Positions 8,650-17,728 of a stretch of DNA of 40,339 nucleotides are shown here, piece after piece. Each line of letters begins with the position of its first letter. The first letter of the stretch is position 1. The notes beneath the pieces were generated by a model that was not told the origin of the DNA, did not search any database, and saw only the letters and a list, made by a program, of their open reading frames with translations. The stretch is from RUG626 sp964553775 (GTDB taxonomy: Bacteria > Bacillota > Clostridia > Oscillospirales > Oscillospiraceae), in the NCBI GenBank assembly GCA_964553775.1, contig CAZKLU010000006.1, positions 1 through 40,339 on the forward strand, read 5' to 3'. Made by a program: the position numbers and the translations under genes.

Positions 8650-10128
8650 GTGGACAATAGCAGCATTTACGAGGACATAGCCCTGCGAACCGGCGGGGAC
8701 ATATACGTTGGTGTTGTAGGTCCCGTGAGAACGGGAAAATCTACATTTATAAAACGATTCATGGAAACGCTTGTAATACCAAGGATTGACAACGTATATG
8801 TGCGTGAACGCGCAAAGGATGAACTTCCCCAGAGCGGTTCCGGCAGAACAATTATGACAACAGAGCCGAAATTTGTACCGGAGGATGCGGTGACGATCGA
8901 AATAGACAATTCAGCGTCAATCTCTGTGCGGCTTGTGGACTGCGTGGGTTATATGGTTGACGGTGCGATAGGCGATAAAGAAAATGGTGAGGACAGGAAG
9001 GTAACAACATCGTGGTCTGACGTTCCGATAACAATGCGTGAAGCGGCGGAAGTCGGTACCCGTAAGGTAATCAGCGAACATTCAACAATCGGTATAGCGA
9101 TAACAACAGACGGAACAGTTACCGACATACCGAGGGATTCGTACTGTGAAGCGGAGGAGCGCGTTGTAACGGAGCTTAAAGAAATAGGTAAACCGTTTGT
9201 CCTTATACTCAATACGCTCTCTCCGGATTCCGAGGAAACAATATCGCTTCGAGACGAACTCTCCGAAAAATACGGCGTGCCTTGCATGGCACTCAACTGT
9301 CAGTTGCTGGGTGAGAAGGAGCTATTAGAGATATTAAAAGCATCGCTCTACGAGTTCCCCGTGACTGAAATAGGCGTATATCTTCCAAAATGGTTTGACG
9401 CGCTGGGGCTTGACCATCCGATAAAAAGTTCGGTACTTGAAGCTGTCAAAGCAGGCGCGGGAGATGCGGAACGGATACGCGATATCAAGGTGTTTGTAAA
9501 AAATCTTGACAGTTGTGTAGAAATTGGTTCAGCATCCATACGCGAACTTGACCTAGGAAGCGGGGCTGTGAAGCTTGAAATAAATCTTCCAAGAGAGCTA
9601 TTCTATAGAACGATAGCGGACGTATCCGGCTTCGAAATAGGTGATGATGGTGATTTAATGAAGCTCTTGACCGAACTTTCGGAGGTAAAGAGCGAGTATG
9701 ATCAGATAGCGGGTGCTCTGAATGATGTTAAGGAGAAAGGCTACGGAATCGTAATGCCGAACCCTGATGAATTGAAGCTGCAGGAGCCTGAAATAGTGCG
9801 GCGCGGAGGAAAGTACAGCGTAAAGCTCAAGGCAAGCGCACCATCAATACACCTTATAGCTGTTCAGACAGAGACTGAGGTTTCCCCTGCCGTCGGCGGT
9901 GAACGGTCATCAGAGGATATAATAAACTTTCTTCTACAGGAGTTTGAGGGTGATACGAGCAAGATATGGGAATCGAACATATTTGGCAAATCACTTCACG
10001 ACATAGCGGCAGAAGGTCTGCAAACGAAGATAAAGAAGATGCCGCCCGAAGTTCAGACACGCCTTCGCGATACGCTGCAAAGAATAATCAACGAGGGTGC
10101 GAGCGGGCTGATTTGCATAATTCTGTGA
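8650..10128 (+). CDS. spoIVA: Stage IV sporulation protein A (spore coat morphogenetic ATPase)
   Basis: At 492 aa it is the same length as the Bacillus subtilis protein. The P-loop GPVRTGKST sits at residues 24-32 and is followed by SGSGRTIMTTEPKFVPE and VRLVDCVGYMVDGA, which are hallmarks of this TRAFAC-derived ATPase. The C-terminus ends in the conserved hydrophobic tail (SGLICIIL). In the mother cell SpoIVA hydrolyses ATP to polymerise on the forespore surface and form the coat basement layer, anchored by SpoVM. The start is GTG at 8650, with AGGAGG about 7 bases upstream. The gene is monocistronic and ends at a strong hairpin. Its presence implies that the organism makes, or descends from makers of, endospores. 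Confidence 0.97.
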   Translation: MDNSSIYEDIALRTGGDIYVGVVGPVRTGKSTFIKRFMETLVIPRIDNVYVRERAKDELPQSGSGRTIMTTEPKFVPEDAVTIEIDNSASISVRLVDCVGYMVDGAIGDKENGEDRKVTTSWSDVPITMREAAEVGTRKVISEHSTIGIAITTDGTVTDIPRDSYCEAEERVVTELKEIGKPFVLILNTLSPDSEETISLRDELSEKYGVPCMALNCQLLGEKELLEILKASLYEFPVTEIGVYLPKWFDALGLDHPIKSSVLEAVKAGAGDAERIRDIKVFVKNLDSCVEIGSASIRELDLGSGAVKLEINLPRELFYRTIADVSGFEIGDDGDLMKLLTELSEVKSEYDQIAGALNDVKEKGYGIVMPNPDELKLQEPEIVRRGGKYSVKLKASAPSIHLIAVQTETEVSPAVGGERSSEDIINFLLQEFEGDTSKIWESNIFGKSLHDIAAEGLQTKIKKMPPEVQTRLRDTLQRIINEGASGLICIIL

Positions 10129-10133
10129 TAATA

Positions 10134-10168
10134 ATATTCCCCGAAGTGTTGAGGGCTTCGGGGAATAT
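10134..10168 (+). terminator. spoIVA terminator hairpin
   Basis: A perfect 13-bp stem (ATATTCCCCGAAG with CTTCGGGGAATAT) and a 9-nt loop begin 5 bp after the spoIVA stop. A moderately T-rich tail follows. Confidence 0.75.
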
Positions 10169-11024
10169 GTGTTTATTGCAGTGATAATTTGACAATGTAT
10201 TTTTGAATGCAAAATTCAGCTATATCAATCAAATTGCGTAAATCATTTATCCATCTCAATATAAAACAGTGGAAATTGTCCCGGTGAGCAGTTTAGTTTC
10301 TTTATAAATGCCGCTGTCTTTTTCCTCAGCCAATGCTCTGACTATGTTTGCAAATGTTTTTCGCTTTTCTCTGTAAACTTCTTCAAATGGGTACTTAAAT
10401 TCCCTCAACAGCTTCACTCAAGATACTTTGAAATTATTTTATTCCTTAAATGTTTTGTTTTATCTGTTAACTCAAGTAAGCGAGTAACCATAGAAAAACC
10501 GTAAAAAAAGAAACGCTCAAAAGCTCAGATAATTTCAAGCTAATGAGTCGCAGCATTAACAGTTTTATTATTTTCAAATTCTGAATTTAATCCATTTTCC
10601 CATACCCAAAACAATTCATCATAACATCAATCATGTAAACAAATTTGTATATGCCTTTGACGTAAAAATTGCGGGAAATCAAACACATTGATTTTCTCAC
10701 AGTAATGGTTAATAGTTTATACCGGAATCGAGTTTCTTAATATATCGGACATTGTGATAAACTTTTCAACGCGAATCACGAAGCACTGAATTTTTATATC
10801 CTCGAATCAATTCAAGCCGCTGTTGACGAATACACGCCTCTGAAACGCTATTTTGTACAGCTATTTTTCCTATAGTTTCTTTAAGAGTTTACTACAGGTT
10901 CAGAAACAACAAGGCTTTTTGCAGGATTTGATACTTTATAAATCCGTGTTTGAAAAGTAACCGCTAAGTTGCGATATACTTTTAAAACCGGAATCTATTT
11001 TTTCTTCAAATTCAAAATAAAGTT
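10169..11024. other. Long AT-rich intergenic stretch between spoIVA and eno
   Basis: About 860 bp hold no convincing gene apart from the weak small ORF at 10256-10417. No clear intrinsic terminator was found downstream of eno. Confidence 0.45.
10256..10417 (-). CDS. Possible small ORF or gene remnant, 53 aa
   Basis: A GTG-started reading frame gives a charged peptide with protein-like composition (for example KYPFEEVYREKRKTFANIVR). There is no good ribosome binding site in front, and the family is unknown. It may be the 3' remnant of a decayed gene. Confidence 0.22.
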   Translation of the reverse strand: MKLLREFKYPFEEVYREKRKTFANIVRALAEEKDSGIYKETKLLTGTISTVLY

Positions 11025-12296
11025 TCAGTTTACTTTTCCGCAATCACACCCAAATAACGCTTCATCACCAAGTTGCTCATCAATTCTCAGAAGTCTGTTG
11101 TATTTCTCTGTTCTCTCGCCACGCGATGGCGCACCCGTTTTGATAAATCCCGTGTTTGCCGACACGGCAAGATCCGCTATGGTTGTGTCACACGTTTCCC
11201 CTGACCGATGAGAGATTATCGCTTTGTAACCGGAACGTTTGGCAGTCTCTATGCAGTCAAGAGTTTCAGTTATGGTTCCAATCTGGTTCATTTTTACAAG
11301 CACAGCGTTAGCCGCGCCAATTCTGATTCCCTTACGCAGCCGTGCTGTATTTGTAACAAAAAGGTCATCGCCAACGAGAGTTACATCATGTCCCAGAGCT
11401 TCCGTAAGCTCCTGCCACGTCTCCCAATCGTCTTCTCCGCAGCCATCCTCGATTGAAAAGATTGGATAATTATCACAATATCCGCGCCACAAATCTATTA
11501 TTTCGCGGCGAGAGAGCTTCTTTTTGCGTTTTGGCAAATAATACTCACCGTCACTGTACCATTCAGAAGCCGCAGCGTCTATGGAAAACATAAAATCGCG
11601 CCCTACTTCGAATCCGGCGGCTTTGACACCCTCGCAAAGTGCTTTGAGAGCGTCCTCATCGGAGTCAAGTTCAGGAGCATAGCCGCCCTCATCTCCCACT
11701 CCAGTGGCAGGAACTATCGTCTTGAGCTTGTGAAACACCTCCGCGCAGTGACGAATCGCTTCAGCCATGCTGTGCGCTCCTGTGGGAACTATCATAAACT
11801 CCTGAATGTCAATGCTGTTACCCGCGTGTACTCCTCCATTTATCACATTCATCATAGGCATTGGAAGCCGTCTCGCCCCCACACCTCCAAGATATTTGTA
11901 AAGCGGTATACGCCGGCTTTTTGCCGCCGCTTTCGCTGTCGCTATCGAAACAGCAAGAATTGCGTTCGCCCCAAGACGTATTTTGCTTTCCGTTCCGTCA
12001 AGCTCGCAAAGTGCCATATCTATTGATGTCTGATTAAGACCGTTCTCGCCACGAAGTCTTCTGAGAATCTCACCCTCGATATTCTTTACAGCCTGAAGTA
12101 CACCCTTACCCCCGTAGCGGCTGCCGCCATCACGCAGCTCGTGCGCTTCAAATTTACCGGTTGACGCACCCGAAGGCACTGAGGCGACACCGGTACTTCC
12201 ATCCTCAAGAGTTACCTCACATCCAACAGTTGGATTGCCACGGGAATCCAGAAGCTCCCGCGCAGTTATTGAGCATATACCCGCGTAATCGTACAT
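11025..12296 (-). CDS. eno: Enolase (phosphopyruvate hydratase)
   Basis: A 423-aa enolase that converts 2-phosphoglycerate to phosphoenolpyruvate in glycolysis in the cytosol. Visible motifs are RELLDSRGNPTV (13-24), PSGASTG (41-47) with the substrate-loop serine, MMNVINGGVHAGN (148-160), and VGDEGGYAP (200-208) with the catalytic glutamate. Mg ligands are D240, E283 and D310. The catalytic base is K335 in LVKMNQIGT, followed by SHRSGET (362-368) and K386. It is slightly shorter than many bacterial enolases (about 430). The AAGGAG ribosome binding site lies just before the ATG. It appears to be transcribed alone. Confidence 0.98.
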   Translation of the reverse strand: MYDYAGICSITARELLDSRGNPTVGCEVTLEDGSTGVASVPSGASTGKFEAHELRDGGSRYGGKGVLQAVKNIEGEILRRLRGENGLNQTSIDMALCELDGTESKIRLGANAILAVSIATAKAAAKSRRIPLYKYLGGVGARRLPMPMMNVINGGVHAGNSIDIQEFMIVPTGAHSMAEAIRHCAEVFHKLKTIVPATGVGDEGGYAPELDSDEDALKALCEGVKAAGFEVGRDFMFSIDAAASEWYSDGEYYLPKRKKKLSRREIIDLWRGYCDNYPIFSIEDGCGEDDWETWQELTEALGHDVTLVGDDLFVTNTARLRKGIRIGAANAVLVKMNQIGTITETLDCIETAKRSGYKAIISHRSGETCDTTIADLAVSANTGFIKTGAPSRGERTEKYNRLLRIDEQLGDEALFGCDCGKVN

Positions 12297-12970
12297 TGTA
12301 TTTTCTCCTTTTCATTTTAATAAGGAACCGCAAGCATTACGATTTGTAATTGACCGATTTATTTAACACAACGATCCTGAAATGCGGGATTTTCGGTTCG
12401 TTTGTAAAATGAATCCTCCGCAATTCCATACCTTGCAAAAACCGCGAACTATAGATTTATAATTTCCTAAAATATTAAATATATAAATTTACAGGCTGTT
12501 CTGTTTCGGTTCCTAAAGGTAGTATACACCGTGGAGGTATATTTTATGCGGGTTTCAGTTTCTTCGGTGTTTTCGCGGGTCTATATGCTCAAATCTTAAA
12601 AGTATTTTTTGCAAGGAACCCTTAAGGAAATCAGAAAGTATGCACAAACACAAATAATTGAAATGTATTCAGGGATGGCAAAGACTGTTGGATAAGGTTA
12701 CTTTAATTTACAAACTGAGTGCGTTTTACAAGCCCTGATAATCTTGCTCTTCAAGGCGTATTGCATATTTGCAAATGCTCTGGCTCGGAATCATAAAAAA
12801 TACTAATATTTCTCATTGAAGGAAATTGTTTGCTGACATAAAAATTAAAAAAAGCCGGCAACACGGTGCAAAAAATAATTCCTTCCGTGCATAAAATTTC
12901 GTTTATATCCAAAACTAAACACATAGACAGCAGCGGCTGTCTCAATACACAACCGATGGAGGTCATAAAT
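12297..12970. other. Intergenic region between eno and the Ig/SLH gene
   Basis: About 670 bp between divergently transcribed genes. It must hold the promoters for both, but no near-consensus pair was identified. A 10-bp palindrome, ATTTGCAAAT, lies near 12767. No gene is seen. Confidence 0.4.
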
Positions 12971-13927
12971 GTGAAACACAAAAAGATAGCTCGGATCATA
13001 GGAGCCGTCTCAGCAATGCTTGTAGCCGCCGCTTGCGTACCGGCGATGGCTCTTAACCGTGCCACGATCGCGACGACCGCAGCGTCCTTCAACTCTCAGC
13101 CTGTAGCTATGAATCTGTCGCTGGAGACTTACCGCGAGGTAGCTGTTACGGGAACATTCAGCGCGATGGATCCTGAAGGGGATGAGGTTACGTTTTCTCT
13201 TGTCAGTGAACCGAGAAAAGGTACTGTCGAGGCAGACGGTGACAGCTTCACCTACACTCCGTCAGGCGGCAAAAAGGGCAAGGACACCTTTACCTATATA
13301 GCCATTGACAGCACGGGTAATAAATCGAACGAGGCAACAGTCACCATAAAAATTAAGAAACAGTCATCCGATGTGAGCTATTCCGATATGGATAGCAGCG
13401 ATGTCTGGTACGAGGCTACAGAACTTGCGGAACGCGGCATATTTGTCGGTGAGAACGTCGGCGGGTACTATGTATTTTCACCCAATACAGAAGTCACACG
13501 AGGTGAGTTTCTTGCTATGTGTGTTAAGCTCTCAGGCAATAATCCGATCGAGAACATCACAAGAACAGGCTTTTACGATGACGCAGACATCCCTGACTGG
13601 CAGAAGCCTTACGTCTCGACGGCTGTATTGCTCGACATTGTCAGTGGAAAACGCGATGACAGCGGCAAATTAGTGTTTGCGCCAAACGATAATATCACAT
13701 TTTCAGAAGCGACTGTAATGCTCAATAACGCTCTTTCGTTAACGGATGTCAGCAGTCTAAATGAATCTGCTTATCCCGCGTGGGCATCTCAGGCGGTCAG
13801 TAATCTCGTTTCAGTAAATATCATAGATAGTGCCATTGATACTTCAACAGCTGTCGCGGTAACAAGGGCAGACGCGGCAAAGCTGCTTGTAAACGCGCTC
13901 GAAGTGCTGGATGGGAGAGCAGCCTGA
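12971..13927 (+). CDS. Exported Ig-like/SLH-domain surface protein
   Basis: A 318-aa protein started at GTG 12971, with GGAGG 8 bases upstream; a longer in-frame ORF lacks a better site. Residues 1-27 form a signal peptide (KHKK, then a hydrophobic core, cleaved near PAMA). A beta-sandwich Ig/cadherin-like module follows at about 35-145, containing DPEGDEVTFSLVSEPRKGTV and KGKDTFTYIAID, the typical pattern of VCBS/cadherin-like repeats. Three degenerate SLH repeats fill about 150-318 (DVWYEATELAERGIF, VTRGEFLAMCVKL, WQKPYVSTAVLLDIV). SLH domains bind pyruvylated secondary cell-wall polymers, so the protein is probably wall-anchored. Its role is unknown; it could be structural or adhesive. Confidence 0.85.
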   Translation: MKHKKIARIIGAVSAMLVAAACVPAMALNRATIATTAASFNSQPVAMNLSLETYREVAVTGTFSAMDPEGDEVTFSLVSEPRKGTVEADGDSFTYTPSGGKKGKDTFTYIAIDSTGNKSNEATVTIKIKKQSSDVSYSDMDSSDVWYEATELAERGIFVGENVGGYYVFSPNTEVTRGEFLAMCVKLSGNNPIENITRTGFYDDADIPDWQKPYVSTAVLLDIVSGKRDDSGKLVFAPNDNITFSEATVMLNNALSLTDVSSLNESAYPAWASQAVSNLVSVNIIDSAIDTSTAVAVTRADAAKLLVNALEVLDGRAA

Positions 13928-14279
13928 GTTATACTCAAATTCAAAAACACTTTGTCTTAATGCTTCGCAGATTAAATCGTTGATAACGCAAATAGAAATT
14001 TACGAAATGTATTGATGAATTTCAAAGCCCTCGAAGGAAAATATGTATCTGTAAATTCAGTGAAGTTTAGCGGCTCCGCAAATCGTATTTTAATAAAAAA
14101 CAAGTAACAAATCTTTAAGCTCGCCAATATAATAAAGGCTGCCGTGGCGTTCCGCTTCGGCAGCCTGTCTATGTAAAGGCAGAAAAATATACGGACTTTT
14201 AGTAAATCAGCAATTTGCTTACTTTGCTGACAAATTAAGTAATGGAAAAACTTCAAATATGATATTATTTTATAGAGTA
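13928..14279. other. Intergenic region downstream of the Ig/SLH gene
   Basis: About 350 bp between convergent genes. It holds the hairpin at 14136-14166 and leads into the rplA terminator. A 94-codon minus-strand ORF here overlaps the hairpin and lacks a ribosome binding site, so it was discounted. Confidence 0.5.
14136..14166. terminator. Strong hairpin, possible bidirectional terminator
   Basis: A perfect 9-bp stem (AGGCTGCCG with CGGCAGCCT) has a 13-nt loop. On the minus strand it is followed by TTTATTATATT. On the plus strand the tail is not T-rich. It lies between the convergent SLH gene and rplA. Confidence 0.45.
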
Positions 14280-14321
14280 TAAAAAACCTGCCGAAACATG
14301 AGACATGAAAATTTCGGCAGG
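14280..14321 (-). terminator. Terminator of the rplK-rplA operon
   Basis: A 10-bp perfect stem (CCTGCCGAAA with TTTCGGCAGG), followed on the minus strand by TTTTTTAT, lies about 45 bp after the rplA stop. Confidence 0.85.
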
Positions 14322-14364
14322 AATAATTTATACGTTTTTCAATTTGAAAGCTTTGCAGATATGA

Positions 14365-15057
14365 TCACATCTGCTTATTTACATTTATCTTTATACCCGG
14401 ACCCATAGTAGACGAGGTTACACAGCTTTTTATATACTGACCCTTCGCCGCAGCAGGCTTTGCTCTTATGAGTGCCGCGATAAGAGTATTATAGTTCTCA
14501 ACCAACTTTTCAGCACCGAAGCTCACTTTTCCAATTGGGCAGTGGATTATGTTCGTTCTGTCAAGTCTGTACTCGATTTTACCGGCTTTGACCTCATGGA
14601 CAGCCTGTGTGATATTCGGCGTAACTGTACCGGCTTTTGGAGATGGCATAAGACCCTTCGGACCAAGAAGACGACCAAGACGACCGACCATTCCCATCAT
14701 GTCCGGAGTCGCAATTACAACGTCAAAGTCGAAGAAGTTCTCTTTCTGAATCTTCTCAACCATATCCATTGCACCGACAAGATCCGCACCCGCGTCAAGT
14801 GCCTCCTTCTGACGCTCCTCCTTGCAGAACACAAGAACACGGCGTGTCTTACCTGTGCCGTTCGGCAATACAACAGCACCTCTTACCTGCTGGTCGGCGT
14901 GGCGGGAGTCAACGCCGAGTTTTACATGAAGCTCAACAGTTTCATCAAATTTCGCTTTTGCTGTTTTTGTCACAAGCTCGAATGCATCCGCCGGATCGTA
15001 GGCTACGGAGCGATCTACGAGCTTCACGCTCTCCTGATAATTCTTTCCTCTGAACAT
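14365..15057 (-). CDS. rplA: 50S ribosomal protein L1
   Basis: A 230-aa L1 protein with the signature GRLLGPKGLMPSPKAGTV, the N-terminal LHVKLGVDSRHADQQVRG, and the C-terminal TMGPGIKI. L1 forms the mobile stalk near the E site and can repress its own mRNA. The gene starts 3 bp after the rplK stop, with GGAGG inside the end of rplK, so the two are translated together. The usual rplJ-rplL genes do not follow; a terminator does. Confidence 0.98.
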   Translation of the reverse strand: MFRGKNYQESVKLVDRSVAYDPADAFELVTKTAKAKFDETVELHVKLGVDSRHADQQVRGAVVLPNGTGKTRRVLVFCKEERQKEALDAGADLVGAMDMVEKIQKENFFDFDVVIATPDMMGMVGRLGRLLGPKGLMPSPKAGTVTPNITQAVHEVKAGKIEYRLDRTNIIHCPIGKVSFGAEKLVENYNTLIAALIRAKPAAAKGQYIKSCVTSSTMGPGIKINVNKQM

Positions 15058-15060
15058 ATC

Positions 15061-15489
15061 TTACGCCTCCTCTACTACAATGCCCATATTGCGAGCAGTA
15101 CCGGCTATCATACTCATAGCCGCTTCTATGCTTCCGGCGTTAAGATCGTTCATCTTTGTCTCAGCAATTTTGCGGATGTCCTCCTGAGTGACCTTTGCCA
15201 CCTTGTCCTTCTGGGGAACTCCAGAACCCTTATCAATTCCAGCCGCCTTCTTGAGCAGTATAGCCGCCGGAGCGGACTTCGTTACAAATGTGAAGCTGCG
15301 GTCTGAGTACACTGTAATTACAACAGGTGTTATCATGCCCATATCAGCCTTTGTGCGTTCATTGAACTCTTTAGTGAACGCGCCTATGTTTACACCATGC
15401 TGTCCGAGTGCCGGACCTACCGGAGGAGCCGGTGTCGCTCTGCCTGCCGGAATCTGTAATTTAATTATTCCTGTAACTTTCTGTGCCAC
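15061..15489 (-). CDS. rplK: 50S ribosomal protein L11
   Basis: A 142-aa L11 with LQIPAGRATPAPPVGPALG near the N-terminus and the thiostrepton-domain segment KKAAGIDKGSGVP in the C-terminal half. It binds the GTPase-associated centre of 23S rRNA and is needed for stringent-factor activation. Its normal upstream neighbour nusG is on the same strand but 483 bp away. AGGAGG precedes the ATG. Confidence 0.98.
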   Translation of the reverse strand: MAQKVTGIIKLQIPAGRATPAPPVGPALGQHGVNIGAFTKEFNERTKADMGMITPVVITVYSDRSFTFVTKSAPAAILLKKAAGIDKGSGVPQKDKVAKVTQEDIRKIAETKMNDLNAGSIEAAMSMIAGTARNMGIVVEEA

Positions 15490-15972
15490 TTTCGTGAACC
15501 TCCTGAATGTGGTATTTATGGCGGGTTCTATAACCCTCCCACTTAATCTTCCGCAAATAAACTTCAGGTTATTTGCGATTTACCGCTCACCGCATATACA
15601 TCTTTTTGGTGTGCGCTACATATATTTAAGTTATTATGCGGAATCCAATCTATGCACAAAACATTTTATTTTCACATATTTTGTGAGAAATTCCATGAGA
15701 CTGAAAAAGGATTTTACTGACTTTTTCAAACCGCATTGTTTTGGCTTTTCGCGGCTTTATGATTTGCAAATACACAACCGCTGATTCTGACAACCTGAAA
15801 ATCTACAATTATTTAAGCGTTTGGTTTTCAGGTTTTGCGCTGCGTTTTAATTCTGTCATACAGCCGGCAAGCTGCTTCACTATGCGGTGAAAACTTATCA
15901 ATGTTTCTTATGAACACATTTTTGTGATTTCTCAACGAGTTATACAGAACAGCAGCTACACAGCAAAAACCA
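15490..15972 (-). other. nusG-rplK spacer, possibly carrying an rplK promoter or leader
   Basis: 483 bp without a gene. A perfect 10-bp inverted repeat (AACCTGAAAA with TTTTCAGGTT, 15791-15834) could form a hairpin in the read-through transcript. A weak promoter-like pair (TTGTGC, 17 bp, TAATAA) lies near 15615-15655 on the minus strand. An L11-L1 leader is possible but could not be confirmed. Confidence 0.35.
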
Positions 15973-16503
15973 CTATTCGTCTAATGCTGACTCGATCTGT
16001 TCGATGTCAAACTCTACAGATGTTTCTCTGCCAACGAACATTGAGACTATTACTTCTACTTTACGTTTTTCGAGATCAATCGACTTAACTGTACCAAGAA
16101 AACCGGCAAGCGGACCGTCAATAACTCTCACACGATCCCCTACATCGTAATTAACGTGAATCTCACGTTTCTCAACGCCGAGAGACAATATTTCCTCTTC
16201 AGTCAGCGGTATTGGTTTGTTGCCGCTGCCGACGAAACCCGTAGCACCGCGTACATTTCGCACAAGATGCCAGCTTTCGTCTGTCAGTGTCATTTTTACG
16301 AGAACATATCCCGGGAAGATCTTGCGATCATAGGTTTTTTCACCTTCCTCGGTAAGTTCCGTTACTGTTTCAATGGGGATATTAACTTCCTGAATAAGAT
16401 CCTTCATGCCGCGGTTTTCAGCCGACCTCATGACCGTATCCGCGACGGCTTTTTCGTAGCCTGAATAGGTATGAACTACATACCATTTAGCTTCTTCCGC
16501 CAT
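15973..16503 (-). CDS. nusG: Transcription termination/antitermination protein NusG
   Basis: A 176-aa NusG. The NGN domain opens with WYVVHTYSGYEKAV and includes FPGYVLVKM and VRGATGFVG. The C-terminal KOW domain carries RVIDGPLAGFLGTVKSID. It binds RNA polymerase and modulates pausing, termination and transcription-translation coupling. It lies 9 bp after secE, in the common secE-nusG arrangement. Confidence 0.98.
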   Translation of the reverse strand: MAEEAKWYVVHTYSGYEKAVADTVMRSAENRGMKDLIQEVNIPIETVTELTEEGEKTYDRKIFPGYVLVKMTLTDESWHLVRNVRGATGFVGSGNKPIPLTEEEILSLGVEKREIHVNYDVGDRVRVIDGPLAGFLGTVKSIDLEKRKVEVIVSMFVGRETSVEFDIEQIESALDE

Positions 16504-16512
16504 TACCGCACC

Positions 16513-16728
16513 TTAGCCGAATAACTCAATGAGTACACGAACAAAGCCGGAAGCGAGCGAGTCAATTCCCCAGACAACGACAGATGTCACTATAACGGTG
16601 ACAAAGACCACAAAACTGTTATTTATAGTTTGTTTTCTTGTGGGCCACACGACTTTTTTAAGCTCGCTCTTCATGCCACGAAACCAGTCTTTAAAGCGGG
16701 TAGATAATTTTTTCTTAGCTGTTGCCAT
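16513..16728 (-). CDS. secE: Preprotein translocase subunit SecE
   Basis: A 71-aa single-span SecE. A basic amphipathic start (TRFKDWFRGMKSELKKVVWP) carries the conserved KKVVWPTRK, followed by one transmembrane helix (FVVFVTVIVTSVVVWGI). It is an essential part of the SecYEG channel. It lies between rpmG and nusG in one operon. Confidence 0.96.
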   Translation of the reverse strand: MATAKKKLSTRFKDWFRGMKSELKKVVWPTRKQTINNSFVVFVTVIVTSVVVWGIDSLASGFVRVLIELFG

Positions 16729-16751
16729 TTAATCTTTTCCTTTCCGAACCG

Positions 16752-16913
16752 CTACTTAGTTTCATTGTGGATTGTATGCTTCCGGCAGAACCGGCAGTAT
16801 TTTTTCATTTCTAACTTTTCCGGCGAGTTCTTTTTGTTTTTTGTAGTGTTGTAATTTCTCTGCTTGCATTCGCTGCAGCGCAGAACGACCTTAATTCGAT
16901 TTTCTGCGGCCAT
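16752..16913 (-). CDS. rpmG: 50S ribosomal protein L33
   Basis: A 53-aa L33 read directly from the minus strand: it begins MAAENRIKVVLRCSECKQ and ends KYCRFCRKHTIHNETK. The four cysteines in two CxxC pairs (13, 16, 40, 43) mark the zinc-binding form. GGAGG lies about 7 bases upstream of the ATG. It is the first gene of the rpmG-secE-nusG operon, 23 bp before secE. Confidence 0.95.
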   Translation of the reverse strand: MAAENRIKVVLRCSECKQRNYNTTKNKKNSPEKLEMKKYCRFCRKHTIHNETK

Positions 16914-17025
16914 TTATTCGGCACCTCCTATATTGCCTCCCTGCTTTGAATTGACCGAGGTGATTTAAGCTATAAGCTATACACGAAAGATTATGCGTAA
17001 ATTGTTCCGGTGAGCTTTAATAACC

Positions 17026-17160
17026 TGTTCAAAATCTCTTCGCACACATCCTGCTTGATTCTTTTCGTATTTCCTCGTTAATTTTCCTTGAAATACATAC
17101 AGTATCCTCACGGAAAACCGCATCGGAAATCCGCGCACTCAGAGATTCTTGAAGCACTCT
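17026..17160. repeat. Degenerate ~135-bp repeat with imperfect terminal inverted repeats (copy A)
   Basis: It begins TGTTCAAAATCTCTTCGCAC and ends GAGATTCTTGAAGCACTCT; the ends are imperfect inverted copies of each other. The first ~65 bp closely match copy B at 17596-17728 (shared ACATCCTGCTTGA, TTCGTTAATTTT). It falls inside the rpmG leader. It may be an old MITE-like element. Confidence 0.5.
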
Positions 17161-17197
17161 TAGGCAGCATTAAATTCCACGGTTCACAGGTTTTTAT

Positions 17198-17226
17198 ATT
17201 ATATCACAATCTTTTCACGGTGTCAA
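17198..17226 (-). promoter_or_regulatory. Consensus promoter of rpmG-secE-nusG
   Basis: On the minus strand, TTGACA (17226-17221), a 17-bp spacer and TATAAT (17203-17198): a perfect sigma-A match. The leader to rpmG would be about 275 nt and includes repeat copy A. Confidence 0.9.
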
Positions 17227-17556
17227 GGGTGAATTTTGCAGAAATCTATTTTTAACTGGGTACCTGTTGACAGCATTTCATGCACATAACGCTTCAAACT
17301 GCGTTCGCTATAAGGTTTTTTCACTGCCATCAGGCGGCAATTCTGCTGCCTGCGGCGGCTCTCTGGGCAAGGTGCGGGAAATGGAAGCCTGAATTATCCA
17401 CCCTGTCAATATGCTTTCGCTTTTTCATCTTGCACTCATCAAATATATAACCGAAAACCCGCTCTCGCCGTGATAATTAAAAGGTTCTTGGAGATTCCCT
17501 GATAAGTGCCTTTTATAAATCGCCGTAAACCGACCCGTAACGGAGTTTATTTTAAC

Positions 17557-17586
17557 TTGACAACAATGGTTTTAAAATGCTATATT
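17557..17586 (+). promoter_or_regulatory. Promoter of the TauE-kinase fusion gene
   Basis: TTGACA (17557-17562), an 18-bp spacer and TATATT (17581-17586). Transcription would start about where repeat copy B begins. Confidence 0.65.
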
Positions 17587-17595
17587 ATAAGTATA

Positions 17596-17728
17596 TGTTC
17601 AGAATCTCTTTGAGTACATCCTGCTTGACTCTTTGCGTATTACTTCGTTAATTTTTCAGTATTCCTCTGACAAATTGCCTATGAATCCACGACGCGATCC
17701 GCACACGCCGCGATTCTTGAAAGGCTCT
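17596..17728. repeat. Degenerate ~133-bp repeat with imperfect terminal inverted repeats (copy B)
   Basis: It begins TGTTCAGAATCTCTTTGAGT and ends GATTCTTGAAAGGCTCT. It has the same orientation as copy A on the plus strand. A partial, inverted third copy of one end is present at 26439. Confidence 0.5.

Noticed and set aside
13972..14256. 94-codon minus-strand ORF between the Ig/SLH gene and rplA
   Set aside because: It runs through a terminator-like hairpin and has no ribosome site.
14542..15306. 254-codon plus-strand ORF opposite rplA and rplK
   Set aside because: It is an antisense shadow of two certain ribosomal-protein genes.
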